Of a DNA stretch of 64,000 nt, positions 56,001 to 64,000 are shown piece by piece. Position 1 is the first letter of the stretch; each line of letters begins with the position of its first letter. The stretch is from an uncultured Saprospiraceae bacterium. Its GTDB lineage: Bacteria > Bacteroidota > Bacteroidia > Chitinophagales > Saprospiraceae. The DNA lies in the NCBI GenBank assembly GCA_937974625.1, contig CALJVJ010000019.1:1-64000 (forward strand). The letters run 5' to 3'. The notes under the pieces were generated by a model, which searched no databases, was not told where the DNA came from, and saw nothing but the letters and a program-made list of their open reading frames with translations. A program made the position numbers and the translations under genes.

Positions 56001-59000
56001 TTTTAGAGGCGTATGTAGCAACCGATTTATTAGTTGTGATTATCAGTCAGGAGACTTTTTTCCTTGCGATACAACGGTTGTTACTTGTATGGCAGTTGAT
56101 ACAATGTTAAATGATACTGTTTTCTGCTCGTTTAATGTAATTGTTAAAAAAGAAGAAAAAACTTGCTGTCAAGATTCCTTATTGTTCTGTCAAAAATTTG
56201 ACGCTGGGTTTATGACTTCCATTGATAGTTGTGGGGTAACAATTCTTCCTACGGCTTTAGATAGTTGCCATTCTATTACTTATACTTTTGGGGACCAAAG
56301 TACACCTACTTCGATAGTAGATGGAAGTACCTCGGTTGGTCATGCTTATGCTGCGCCAGGCAATTATACTATATGTGCCACAGTAGAAGAGTTAGATGAT
56401 AATGGTGTCGCTTGTTGGACAAAAGATACTTGTTGGACGGTTTGTGTGGATTGTGATACTTGTACAACACCTGAATTATATAATGTGGCTGCTTGTTATG
56501 CGGGGAATACCATTAACTTTTCAGGCTATGACCAGCAAATGGATATAGAATATCATCCTTCTGGACAATACTATTATACGACAGGAAGCATAATTGGGAA
56601 TAGCTATTGTGGCGCTCCTGTAACCGCTTATGGAGGTATGGATTTGGTCATTTCAAAAATAGATAATACGACTGATAATGTCATCCAAGCCTTCACTTTT
56701 GATGGAACAGGGGATGATATTGGTCGAGTTATCAAATATTTGAATGGTCATATTTATGTGGCTGGTGCTTTTACTAGCGATACCTTAAGGATTCCTTCAC
56801 CAGGGGATAATGAATTATCTGCTAAAACTTTGCAAAGTACAGGGGCCGTTCACACAACCTTTTTAGCTAAATACGATGCTAATTTTAAACTAATTTGGGC
56901 ATTTTCGCTAAATGGCATTAGAACTACCATCGAAGATATTGCTATTGGTAATACTAATGAAGTTGCTATAACGGGATTGTTTCAAGGCGCAAACGTTGAT
57001 TTTAACCCTTTAAATACAGCCGCACCTTTTACTATTAGCTCCGGTTCTAATCATAGTGGGTATGTTGCTAAATATACTCCTAATGGTAACTTATTATGGG
57101 CTAATAGTTACACCGTTACTACCGTACCCACACCAATTAGTGTTTCCTCCGCTGGTTATGGCGTAGGAATTGACCAACAAAACAATACTTATGTTACAGG
57201 AGAATTTACAGGGAATTTAACTATTAGTACTAATAATAACAATAACCCTATTTCTACTACTTATTCAGATACTGTAGCAAGAGCATTTTTGATACAAATT
57301 GATAACATAGGCAATACTACTTGGCATACAGATATTAAATCTACTCCAGGTAATGCTACTTCTGGTTGGGATATTGCCTTTGATAATAATGATATGTATG
57401 TTGCTGGATGGAGTGGATTTATTACTAAATATGATATAAGTCCGTCTTTTCAGCCTGTTCCTTCCATTCCAGTACAAAAATGGTATTACGACGTCGGTTA
57501 TGATATATATGAAATAGCAATAACCAATCAACAATTGCAAACTTTTGGTACACAAAAAAGAAGGCCTAGGGGTCCTGCGAATCCTGATAGAGGAATAATA
57601 GGCTATAACTTTGATTTTAAAAATGATGCAGTGCCGATTCCTAGTAGAGGTGGTTGGGATATGGTTTTAGCCTATTACGATTTAGAAGGAAATTTCCTAA
57701 AAGGCATTAATGTAGGAGGAGGTTTATTTGAAATTGGTCATGGTATAGCCGCCCATAATGGAGAAACAGTTATTATTGGACATTTTGATAGTTCTAATTT
57801 AGAATATGACCCAAAAAACAGCAATAATATTTTTACACTATCGGCTACTCCGCCTACAACAAACAGAGGCATCTTCATCGGCAAATACGCCTGCAAATGC
57901 CCCATCGAAATCGAATGCCCTCAGGATATTTCTATAGATGTCCCAATTGGCACAGATAGTATTCAAGTAAGCTTCGACCCGCCAACCATGTCGGGCTTCT
58001 GTGACCGAATTATTACTTGTGATTACCAATCAGGCGATTTCTTCCCTTGTGATACAACTGTGGTCACATGCATGGCGATAGATACTTTGGTGAATGATAC
58101 CGCTTTTTGTTATTTCAATGTGATTGTCAATAAAGTAGATACCTGCGCCATTAGATGTCCAAGTGATATTGTCATCACGGCAGCTCCAAATTCTTCGGGA
58201 TTAGTTGTGCCTTTCGACCCTCCTACTTTGAGCAGTGGATGTGACCCAAGTTACACGGTCTCTTGTAGTCATAATTCGGGAGATGTTTTCCCTTGTGGTA
58301 CGACAACTGTTACTTGTACCGTCAGTGACGGAAATGGGAATGCTGTTGAAACTTGTACCTTTACCGTTACCATCAATTGTTCTTGTCAGCCCATTATTTT
58401 ATGCCCTGCTGATGCAATTGTAGATTGCTGCAATGATTTCAATTTTGTACCACCTACGCTGCGAAACCCATCTTGCGGCAATGGGAAAATACTTATTTGT
58501 AAAAGAGATGATGGATTGAGTTTGACAGCTCCTTATCCCTCTGGCGTTACGGCTATTACTTGTATCGCAGATAGTGATTTGGGATGGATAGATAGTTGTA
58601 CTTATTTTGTAACCGTGTTGGATACTATTCCTCCAATGCTTAACTGTCCAATAGATACAGTGGTCACCGTAATGGATAGTTGTCAATACATTTTACCTGA
58701 TTTTAGACCAATCGTAAATGTCTCAGACAGTTGCGACCCAACGTCTGGTATTATTGTAATTCAACAACCTAGTCCAGGTGTTATTTTAACGCCAGGCTTT
58801 CATCCGATTACCATTATTGCTTCAGATAGCTGTGGTAATGAAGATTCTTGTGTGATTGATTTAACCATTAATTGTATTCAAGATAATTTATGTTGTCAAG
58901 ACTCTCTGAGTTTGGACTCCATGATTTATGCTGTTTTCGATAGTGCCATAATCAATTGTGACACGCTTTGTTTGAAGCCAATACCAGACACCTGTAATTT

Positions 59001-62000
59001 GCATTGGATGGTCGATTGGGGCGACGGAAATAATACCCCTTGGGATGGCGTAACAGATTCTATTTGTCAAGTTTATAATTATCAAACGCCGACGAACGTT
59101 CCAGTCTGTATCACCGTATTTGAATTGAATGATGATGGAGAAACTTGTCGGACGCAAACTATCTGTGATACGTTTTTGATAGAAAGTTGTGGACCGCCAA
59201 TTGATACATTCTGTGGCAAAGCAGTAGTTACCTGTTTTCCTAGTTTTAATAATAATAATCCAACCCAAGGGATTAACCTTAATTCACCAGTTCTTGGTAT
59301 TGTGGACATTAGAGATAGAAGCGGTCAACCATCTGGACAATATTGGAGTGGTGCCAGCGGAACAAATATTTACCATGCAAATATCTGGAACTATCAAAAC
59401 TTAGGACTAATATTTGGCCTAGCACTTGATAATCAAAATAATATCTACACCAGTTCTACAACGACCTATGGTTGTGCATTCTCAACTGGAGAATCTCCTT
59501 TTGGGCCAAGTGGCCTTTCTAGAATTTATCAAATTGACCCCTCAGATAACATTTCAGTATTTATTAATGAAGGTCCTTTTGTTCCTGCTGGTACGGGAAA
59601 AAACATTCCTAGTAGTGGTGCTGGTTTTGGAAATATTTGTTATGATTCAGATAATGACCAACTCTTTGTTACCAATATGGCGGATGGGATGATTTATCGA
59701 ATAAAAAATGGTTTGGTAGTTGACCGATTTGACCCTTTCACTACCTCAAACGCTCCTTCTTCAGACAATCCTGATTTTGTGGACGTGGGAGAACGGACTT
59801 GGGGTATAGCTTATTACAATGACAAGATTTATTTTAGTAGATGGCAAGAAGATAGAAGCCGAAGAGACCCTACTCTTTTTAATGAAATTTGGTCTGTAAC
59901 GTTAAACAATTTAGGTGGTTTTAACTCTACTTCTATTTCTACTCAAAACACCTATATTGATAATAATCTAACGGATAATTTGGTTAGTCGTTTAGAGTTA
60001 AGTCTACCTGACCATATTGACTATTATGACAACAGATTTGGAACAAATTTCTATTCAGGTTATTCTAATCCTGTTTCCGATATTGCTTTTACAAGTGAGG
60101 GGGTAATGCTTCTGGCAGAACGTTCAATGTATGGAGATTGTGGCAATGTTAGTCGAAACCCAGTAAATGATCCTAATGTTCCAAACGTCTCTTTTGCTTA
60201 TTATTATGCCCATCAAGCTCGTGTTTTAGAATATGAACAGATTGGTAATAATTGGGCACTAACGCCAGAGCATGGTCTAGGTGTACCACCACCGTTTACT
60301 GATTATTTGACTGAATTGAAGTATATTCTGGGCAATACTGTGTCAAATGCTCCTGGAGGTGCGAATTCTTCTGGAGGTGTGGATTATGGTTATGGAAGTT
60401 TTACTCCTGATGGAATGAATAATCAGTTGGTTTGTGATGAAATGGCTTGGCTTGCTGGAGATTGGCTACAATGTCCTACTGCAACAAGAGTTTATGGTAT
60501 GTTAGGCGTCAATGCCAATACTGGTGGAAATTCCTGTACAGGTTATGGTATTGATTATGATGGATTTACTACTTCTTCTCAAGTAAAAGTACAACAAGGA
60601 GACGTAGAAATCTTCAAATGCTTCGACTGTCCTAAGGATGAAACAGATTGCGATTCCCTAATGGTTATGGTCAATCCTATCTCAATGCCCGACGACTCTA
60701 CGTGTTGCTATACCATTGACCTGAAAAATAATGTAAGTACTGATGTGACTAAAGTATGTTTTGATTTATTTGATAATCCTGATTGGATATTGAATACCAG
60801 TACTATTAATATTCCGGGATTCACCTGGAGTGTAGCTACAGGCAATCAAATTTGTTTAGAAAATAGTGCAGGAATTCCATTGGGAATGAATGTTGGAGTA
60901 ATGGATTTCTGCCTAGCAGCTTTAGCAGAAACAGCTAGAGATACCCAATGTTTAGCCGTCTCTTGGTTTAAAGGAAGAGAACAAATTGCTTGTACCGATA
61001 CGCTAAAAACATTCTGTCAAAAAGCACCTCCTGGTGACCCTTGCTTTGTTATCAGCAATGTCAGTATTGATTGTACAGATGGGGATGATAATTCCTATTG
61101 CATGAACTTTGACGTCACCAATATGACTGGTTTCGATGCATCAGGTATCATTTTAAACAGTTTGCCTTCTGGTTATCTTTTTGACGATTGTGGTTGCGGA
61201 GGTAGTCCTTTTGGCTTGGGTGATTATGCGTTTGATTTTGGCATTAGTACGCCCCTATTGCCAAACCAAACCAGAAGTTTATGTATAAAAATAACCAGTA
61301 TTCAACCAGTTTTAAGTCCAATAGATGTTTGCTTCTTTGGAGCGCTACAAAGTTTTACAGAGTGCTGTAAATCTCCTGATGACATTTGTGTCACCTTAAA
61401 TCCTTGTTGTAGTCCATGTGAATCCATGCAAGTCAATGTAGATGAACTAGACGGAGAATGTTGTTATGCTATTGATGTAGATTATAGTTGTGATTATACT
61501 GCATTTAATAAAATTTCTTTTGACATAACTTCTAGCGCTATTTTTGGTTCGCACACCATCACTGATGCTAATTGGACAACTTGCACAACGCCAAACCCTC
61601 AAAGTGTTTGTATTGAGCCAATAACTCCAGGAGGAATACCTGCTGGCTTGTATGACGATTTATTTGAGTTCTGTTTAAGCAATACTCAGTTGAATACGAC
61701 AGAAACCATGAAGGTAACCTATTGGATGCTCGACCAAAATGGTCAAGATAGTATGGCTTGTGATACCTTATTGGAATTTGTTTGCGATACGATTAGTCAA
61801 CCTTGTGTGTTCATTACAGATGAAGAAATCATCTGCTTGCCAGATAGTAGTAAATATCGTATTAATTTAACCGTTCAGAATATTTCGAACAATGGTCTTG
61901 TTGCTGATGGTATTTTAATCCAACCCTTTTCGACCGAAATAAGCCCGAACCCAATCAATTTTGCGAGTCCATTACCTAATGATGGTAGTACAGAAACCAT

Positions 62001-64000
62001 TTCTTTCTGTTACGAACCAGCCATTTTCCCTGATTCGGATGATGAACTTGTATTAATTTATAAATTATTCCAAGGAAATTACCACAATTGTTGCAATGGA
62101 AATGAGACTATTCTCGATACACTCATGCTACCTCCTTGCGACACGATGATATGCACCCCCATCGTCATCTGCCCAGCAGACACCTGCATCAACCTTATGG
62201 CAGGAGAAACGGGTGTTATCGTAGATTATGAATTACCTATTGACACCAATAATTGTGAAGTAGAAATTATCTGTGACCCTGCTCCAGGTACTGAATTCTT
62301 CTGTGGCACAACACCAGTTGTTTGTACCATTATAGACCTTCAAACAGGAAATAGAAGTTTCTGTGAGTTTAATGTGATTGTGAAATGTGATACGATGAAT
62401 TGTGAAGTGGACTTAATTTGTCCTATGGATGAATTTGTCAATTGTTGTGAGGAGTATTCCTTTGCCGAACCTGTTCTGACCGATACTTGTGGCAATGCTC
62501 AAATTCTTTCTTGTACCAGAGATGATGGTTTACCAATCAGTGCCCCTTATGGTGTAGGCGCAACGTGTATTACCTGTATAGCTGGGAATGATTTTGGCTG
62601 GTTGGATACTTGTAAATATACCGTAACGGTCTTAGATACGATTCCACCGTTTATTGATTGTCCAAATGATACCCTGTTTAATTTATTGGATAATTGTAAT
62701 TACACTTTGCCTGATGTCACAGGATGGGCTACTATTTTGGATGATTGTAATTTTACCGTTACTCAAAACCCGATTGCAGGGACTATTTTCCCTGACGGCA
62801 TCCACCCTATTCAAATCATAGTGACTGACGATTGTGGCAATGTCAATGCTTGTAGTTTCAACTTAACTATTGTTTGTGATACCATGCCACCGATGAGCGT
62901 TTGTTGTAAAGATTCGCTTGCTTTATGCGAATTAGCAGATGTGGTGTTTAATAATTTCAGCTTAAGTTGTGATACCCTTTGTTTTGAACCTGTCCTAGAT
63001 AATTGTGATTTGGATTGGTCGATAGATTGGGGAGATGGAAATTCTGGGACTTGGAATCCTAATCAACCTAATATTTGCCACGATTATGATATAATGACTG
63101 CCGACAACTTTGTGGTTTGTTTAACAGTTGAGGAGCGCAATCCTGATGGGTCGATATGTCAACAAAAAATTATCTGTGATACTATTTTCATCGACCCTTG
63201 TCCGCCGCCTATCATGGAAACTTGCTGTAAAGATACTGCAGATTTCAACAAGCGAATAGCCAATTTGACAATAACGCCTATTTACAATAATTGTGAAATT
63301 TTAGTCAATGTTACAGGTTTAGATACTTGTGATGTCATCTACTGGAACTGGGGCGATGGACAAACAGATGGGCCATTAGGTAATAATTCACCGATTAGTC
63401 ATACTTATTTCCCTTCAGGTCCATACACCGTTTGTTATACAGTAGCGCAAATGAATAGTCTTGGAGATACTTGTTTCTCTAAAATGTTCTGTTTGCCAAT
63501 ACAAGTGGAGTGTGAAGACCCAAGTTGTGATAGTCTTCCGATTATCAAAACATTTAGCACCACGATTGTAACCGATTTATTTAATACACAAGATTCTTAT
63601 GAAGACCAAGGATTGAGTGGGATTGATTTGTTAGATGGCAATATACGCTTAGCAGGTCATAGTTGGGCATATGGGCGAACGGCGAATGAGATGATTCCCG
63701 AATTGACCAATGATGGGACCTTAATCCAAAACCATATAAAAGACAATCAATTAGTTCGGAATCAGAACGAATATCCGCAAGATATTCATGCTTTCCGTAG
63801 AAAAGGAATTACTAGACGTAGTCAAGGATTAGCAGTTACTGGATATGTGCGAAACAGCAATAGTCGTTCTACTGATTTATTCTTACAAACACTTCGACCC
63901 GATGGTAGCATTATTGCAACCGTTCATCATGGAGCCAGTAATGCGAACGAACGAGGGAATGCATTGATTGCGGACACCCAAAATAGATTTGTTGTCGCTG
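50053..64000 (+). CDS. Giant secreted mosaic protein (at least 4649 residues), 3' end beyond window
   Basis: One frame is open from ATG 50053 to the window end; I checked it about every kilobase and found no stop. It begins with a signal peptide (YLILLLFSISFNVNAQ). Domains in order (approximate residues): CarboxypepD_reg-like (38-92); dockerin-like helices (about 100-180, NVLDLVHTRRLIL and STSDLNAINSQIL); three cohesin-like domains (242-350, 386-490, 686-790); PKD units with WNFGDG (510-583, 975-1050); a CUB-like domain (1533-1656); many HYR domains (from about 1703); propeller 1 (2137-2610); HYR/PKD; propeller 2 (3052-3520); four Cys-rich DUF11-like units (3525-4035); HYR/PKD; start of propeller 3 (about 4495 on). 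It is unusually cysteine-rich. A surface or matrix role, with export by T9SS through an unseen C-terminal domain, is inferred. Confidence 0.9.
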   Translation, partial: MNTISTKLKNEIFQLFFSKPHYLILLLFSISFNVNAQVISGTILTENGSPMEGVTVKMEGDQTMNILTDASGTYSFPAVNVGSNVVIIPDFSPSNCQDTCINVLDLVHTRRLILNIDTSFPSPFGGVNADATGNRVGNIDTANPLNGISTSDLNAINSQILGVNQLSDCWKFVDASFVFPNTNDVNVSEIVFNNIQNNEVANFIGLRTGDVNACANNTEADFLGLQLENIPTNSCNALATSFSMPLTVTNFNVISGLQFSLIWDPTILQFQGISSFSSTLGISAANLNSNNSNTGELNFSWYDSNASGISLNDGDALFSLQFSVIDDQSATIAFSDVNTHQLVVSDQLTTSNPITTNGGIIVDTIECDTVSLFLADATANCGEQICVDVTTTDFQDVFSFQFSLNWDPNILEFTSVGQFGVSGLGASSFLQNTPGELGVAWADPSALGVTIPDGSSLFQICFSAKDVNNATGDVIFSNSPTFTEFVNNENILINNLNNGQITVNCPSCMSAFSYNLEDCNSVQFTNQSLGNNLTYAWNFGDGNSSTDEHPLHNYTNNGTYTAQLITSDNLGCKDTTETDIVINVNNQLNLVCNDNVAVTINSGQKLAITSQLILESFPSPDCAVDTIIFSPDTLDCTNVGANNVTATLTDINGAASSCTTVVTVTGSCDSVSFAVSDIIGNCGEQVCVNVTTANFQDILSFQFSLNWDASIVQLTSFGQFGITDLTTGNFQQTTPGEIGVSWFHNSTIGVSVPDGTSLFQLCFEAHEVNNATSNLVFSNSPSPIEMVNNNGEVAHKLTDGQIAIDCPFTFTCPPDVTINQSILPAVTGEPTFDNPALIDTFFYTDVLSEVCEPVIYERTWTMTDVNGNTSTCVQILSRATVDINDIILPPDITVDYCSGDAQAIGLEHTGTPTIYDAQLSTNEYVLGFILAFDDNMTSPTQITKSFKVVYWCDPNPAPVDIGQQIITKDTTNCSCIAAFNYDIEDVCGTVQFMNQSTQANSNPLTHSWNFGDGTTSTDEHPQHIYTTDGTYIVQLITRDNLGCADTTDTQITITIDNQGPQVICNDNLTVSINADEVLAITHQLILESFPTDVCGIDTITFNPDSLDCTNAGNNDIIATVTDNNGNVSSCTAIVTLQVGPDANAQFFPPTPLFVYESGYDISQNVSPLGGTFSGAGINGVIFEPASAGVGIHAITYTYNNNKNCPISITADIEVLSSNLTLCDSTHISDSNARGHRDSCCHTIILGNQLANRFTSVKISTLNSTTFWPPAVTPTFLGGTLVEKSSTPNSIELIAPTQNTGICTSGNLDYLPVFGNRDIFDLCLKNATHSTNPILIEWLDCDNVICQDTINLTCPECPVINDTLVCRDDSLKYQFQIVNNFYHNIDTIKLHYIEPAGATISPNPLVLANPILSGTTSPMLEVHLDNVGNASNIKMLLEFNEIDCCFCIPDTIDLAIPVCNNYCTDSLMFCQKVDQGWMINTNDLTVDITAPQFDTCHWIVASPDWGDNANSSNCTDNVFFEIGIDGISQKDSLKCCSAGNNRFEDDNTTDGILYLDTAPRNDIYTICPTNDRYNLTATLTSFDIAQGDVLMVFDGMDVNAPFLASGSGVGVSNFNNGFVFSNPSLAVNPSGCLTFQFQTNGDNMKGSGWEMSLICEERAQPLNQTWTHTYDNPGTYIICAEVFEGNPNTLDVCWSKQMCDTITVGGCQPYFICPDDLLVADCPLTFDPNTLPAPTLVDTCVNSMPTMISSIETLITNDCSVKHIITWELLDNGILVDLCRYLVEVKDTIKPSIICPNNINLSVDLNCQVALPDLTSQATITDNCSPIDSLIITQNPPAGTMLMPNIHNVSIIVEDECGNIDSCILQVNVEDNIAPTAICRDPINLSLSSSGFIVITAANVNNGSFDNCGIDTMYLDKYTFNCSDIGTSPTVTLTVVDIYGNSNSCISQVNIEIKIPNTFQCPSDTCLTAPMGVDSLQVNFTAPTFRGVCSNRFISCDYQSGDFFPCDTTVVTCMAVDTMLNDTVFCSFNVIVKKEEKTCCQDSLLFCQKFDAGFMTSIDSCGVTILPTALDSCHSITYTFGDQSTPTSIVDGSTSVGHAYAAPGNYTICATVEELDDNGVACWTKDTCWTVCVDCDTCTTPELYNVAACYAGNTINFSGYDQQMDIEYHPSGQYYYTTGSIIGNSYCGAPVTAYGGMDLVISKIDNTTDNVIQAFTFDGTGDDIGRVIKYLNGHIYVAGAFTSDTLRIPSPGDNELSAKTLQSTGAVHTTFLAKYDANFKLIWAFSLNGIRTTIEDIAIGNTNEVAITGLFQGANVDFNPLNTAAPFTISSGSNHSGYVAKYTPNGNLLWANSYTVTTVPTPISVSSAGYGVGIDQQNNTYVTGEFTGNLTISTNNNNNPISTTYSDTVARAFLIQIDNIGNTTWHTDIKSTPGNATSGWDIAFDNNDMYVAGWSGFITKYDISPSFQPVPSIPVQKWYYDVGYDIYEIAITNQQLQTFGTQKRRPRGPANPDRGIIGYNFDFKNDAVPIPSRGGWDMVLAYYDLEGNFLKGINVGGGLFEIGHGIAAHNGETVIIGHFDSSNLEYDPKNSNNIFTLSATPPTTNRGIFIGKYACKCPIEIECPQDISIDVPIGTDSIQVSFDPPTMSGFCDRIITCDYQSGDFFPCDTTVVTCMAIDTLVNDTAFCYFNVIVNKVDTCAIRCPSDIVITAAPNSSGLVVPFDPPTLSSGCDPSYTVSCSHNSGDVFPCGTTTVTCTVSDGNGNAVETCTFTVTINCSCQPIILCPADAIVDCCNDFNFVPPTLRNPSCGNGKILICKRDDGLSLTAPYPSGVTAITCIADSDLGWIDSCTYFVTVLDTIPPMLNCPIDTVVTVMDSCQYILPDFRPIVNVSDSCDPTSGIIVIQQPSPGVILTPGFHPITIIASDSCGNEDSCVIDLTINCIQDNLCCQDSLSLDSMIYAVFDSAIINCDTLCLKPIPDTCNLHWMVDWGDGNNTPWDGVTDSICQVYNYQTPTNVPVCITVFELNDDGETCRTQTICDTFLIESCGPPIDTFCGKAVVTCFPSFNNNNPTQGINLNSPVLGIVDIRDRSGQPSGQYWSGASGTNIYHANIWNYQNLGLIFGLALDNQNNIYTSSTTTYGCAFSTGESPFGPSGLSRIYQIDPSDNISVFINEGPFVPAGTGKNIPSSGAGFGNICYDSDNDQLFVTNMADGMIYRIKNGLVVDRFDPFTTSNAPSSDNPDFVDVGERTWGIAYYNDKIYFSRWQEDRSRRDPTLFNEIWSVTLNNLGGFNSTSISTQNTYIDNNLTDNLVSRLELSLPDHIDYYDNRFGTNFYSGYSNPVSDIAFTSEGVMLLAERSMYGDCGNVSRNPVNDPNVPNVSFAYYYAHQARVLEYEQIGNNWALTPEHGLGVPPPFTDYLTELKYILGNTVSNAPGGANSSGGVDYGYGSFTPDGMNNQLVCDEMAWLAGDWLQCPTATRVYGMLGVNANTGGNSCTGYGIDYDGFTTSSQVKVQQGDVEIFKCFDCPKDETDCDSLMVMVNPISMPDDSTCCYTIDLKNNVSTDVTKVCFDLFDNPDWILNTSTINIPGFTWSVATGNQICLENSAGIPLGMNVGVMDFCLAALAETARDTQCLAVSWFKGREQIACTDTLKTFCQKAPPGDPCFVISNVSIDCTDGDDNSYCMNFDVTNMTGFDASGIILNSLPSGYLFDDCGCGGSPFGLGDYAFDFGISTPLLPNQTRSLCIKITSIQPVLSPIDVCFFGALQSFTECCKSPDDICVTLNPCCSPCESMQVNVDELDGECCYAIDVDYSCDYTAFNKISFDITSSAIFGSHTITDANWTTCTTPNPQSVCIEPITPGGIPAGLYDDLFEFCLSNTQLNTTETMKVTYWMLDQNGQDSMACDTLLEFVCDTISQPCVFITDEEIICLPDSSKYRINLTVQNISNNGLVADGILIQPFSTEISPNPINFASPLPNDGSTETISFCYEPAIFPDSDDELVLIYKLFQGNYHNCCNGNETILDTLMLPPCDTMICTPIVICPADTCINLMAGETGVIVDYELPIDTNNCEVEIICDPAPGTEFFCGTTPVVCTIIDLQTGNRSFCEFNVIVKCDTMNCEVDLICPMDEFVNCCEEYSFAEPVLTDTCGNAQILSCTRDDGLPISAPYGVGATCITCIAGNDFGWLDTCKYTVTVLDTIPPFIDCPNDTLFNLLDNCNYTLPDVTGWATILDDCNFTVTQNPIAGTIFPDGIHPIQIIVTDDCGNVNACSFNLTIVCDTMPPMSVCCKDSLALCELADVVFNNFSLSCDTLCFEPVLDNCDLDWSIDWGDGNSGTWNPNQPNICHDYDIMTADNFVVCLTVEERNPDGSICQQKIICDTIFIDPCPPPIMETCCKDTADFNKRIANLTITPIYNNCEILVNVTGLDTCDVIYWNWGDGQTDGPLGNNSPISHTYFPSGPYTVCYTVAQMNSLGDTCFSKMFCLPIQVECEDPSCDSLPIIKTFSTTIVTDLFNTQDSYEDQGLSGIDLLDGNIRLAGHSWAYGRTANEMIPELTNDGTLIQNHIKDNQLVRNQNEYPQDIHAFRRKGITRRSQGLAVTGYVRNSNSRSTDLFLQTLRPDGSIIATVHHGASNANERGNALIADTQNRFVVA
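51160..53470 (+). repeat. Tandem cohesin-PKD-HYR block duplication inside giant gene
   Basis: The block cohesin 2 / PKD 1 / HYR-like (51160-52050) recurs as cohesin 3 (52060-52460) and, after an insert, PKD 2 / HYR-like (52975-53470). Matching residues include FSFQFSLNWDP versus LSFQFSLNWDA, and AITSQLILESFP versus AITHQLILESFP. The copies are diverged at DNA level. Confidence 0.75.
55915..58130 (+). repeat. Duplicated HYR domain inside giant gene
   Basis: HYR copies at about 55915-56155 and 57895-58130 share CDYQSGDFFPCDTTVVTCMA exactly at protein level while many codons differ synonymously. They flank the first beta-propeller. Confidence 0.8.
58390..63210 (+). repeat. About 4-kb super-module repeat inside giant gene
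   Basis: The unit at 58390-59205 (CCNDFNFVPPTL, KRDDGLSLTAPY, VTVLDTIPPMLNCP, CCQDSLSLDS, WMVDWGDGN) recurs at 62400-63210 (CCEEYSFAEPVL, TRDDGLPISAPY, VTVLDTIPPFIDCP, CCKDSLALCE, WSIDWGDGN). Each copy is followed by a beta-propeller. Confidence 0.75.

Noticed and set aside
58399..59309. Minus-strand and plus-strand open frames inside the giant gene
   Set aside because: The plus-strand main frame is continuous with HYR and PKD motifs throughout; the others are shadows.

Overview
This is an AT-rich chromosomal window from a Bacteroidota member, most likely Saprospiria (a Lewinella/Haliscomenobacter-like marine or sludge bacterium). The placement rests on gene content. There is a large adhesin ending in a gliding-motility/CHU_C sorting domain, an FG-GAP protein with a type A type-IX-secretion (T9SS) tail, a GldM-like membrane protein, a metacaspase with an EAD11-like tail, a DUF1501/cytochrome pair, and several upstream elements of the Bacteroidota TAnnTTTG type. 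I saw no rRNA, tRNA, CRISPR array or intact transposase.

Layout. 1-3.4 kb: the end of a DUF1501 protein and a membrane cytochrome c protein fused to LRR, chitobiase-C-like and discoidin-like domains. 3.5-4.7 kb: metacaspase. 4.7-7.6 kb (minus strand): molybdate importer modA / di-Mop protein / modB / modC, with an inverted-repeat element between modB and modC. 7.8-10.6 kb: fatty-acid-hydroxylase-family enzyme and acyl-CoA ligase. 10.6-11.2 kb: two gene remnants, one an RHS core. 11.3-21.4 kb: a membrane-anchored protein of unknown function, an SLC12-type transporter, a sugar-use group (sugar porter, GH43, GH26-like lipoprotein), a small lipoprotein and an SPFH protein. 21.5-28.7 kb (minus): a 2423-residue repeat adhesin. 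29.1-30.9 kb: FG-GAP T9SS cargo. 31.2-33.8 kb (minus): TPR hybrid histidine kinase. 34.2-38.3 kb: four same-strand membrane or lipoprotein genes (GldM-like tail protein, lipoprotein, two zinc-ribbon paralogues). 38.4-47.8 kb: mostly housekeeping and lipid genes (selO, KAS III, thrC, Gfo/Idh oxidoreductase, DUF985 cupin, two acyl-CoA dehydrogenases). 47.8-50 kb: a palindromic REP/MITE-like element, a frameshifted small membrane gene, an orphan helical protein and almost 1 kb of non-coding leader. 50.05 kb to the window end: one reading frame of at least 4649 codons that is still open at position 64000. It encodes a giant secreted cysteine-rich mosaic of dockerin-like, cohesin-like, PKD, HYR, CUB-like and beta-propeller modules.

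Together the genes suggest a surface-oriented life using polymers: T9SS adhesins and giant cell-surface proteins, glycan hydrolases with a sugar importer, fatty-acid activation and beta-oxidation, and molybdate uptake. The best candidates for something undescribed are the giant open frame with its repeated super-module, the metacaspase-EAD11 protein, the GldM-tail/zinc-ribbon cluster, and a group of palindromic intergenic elements.
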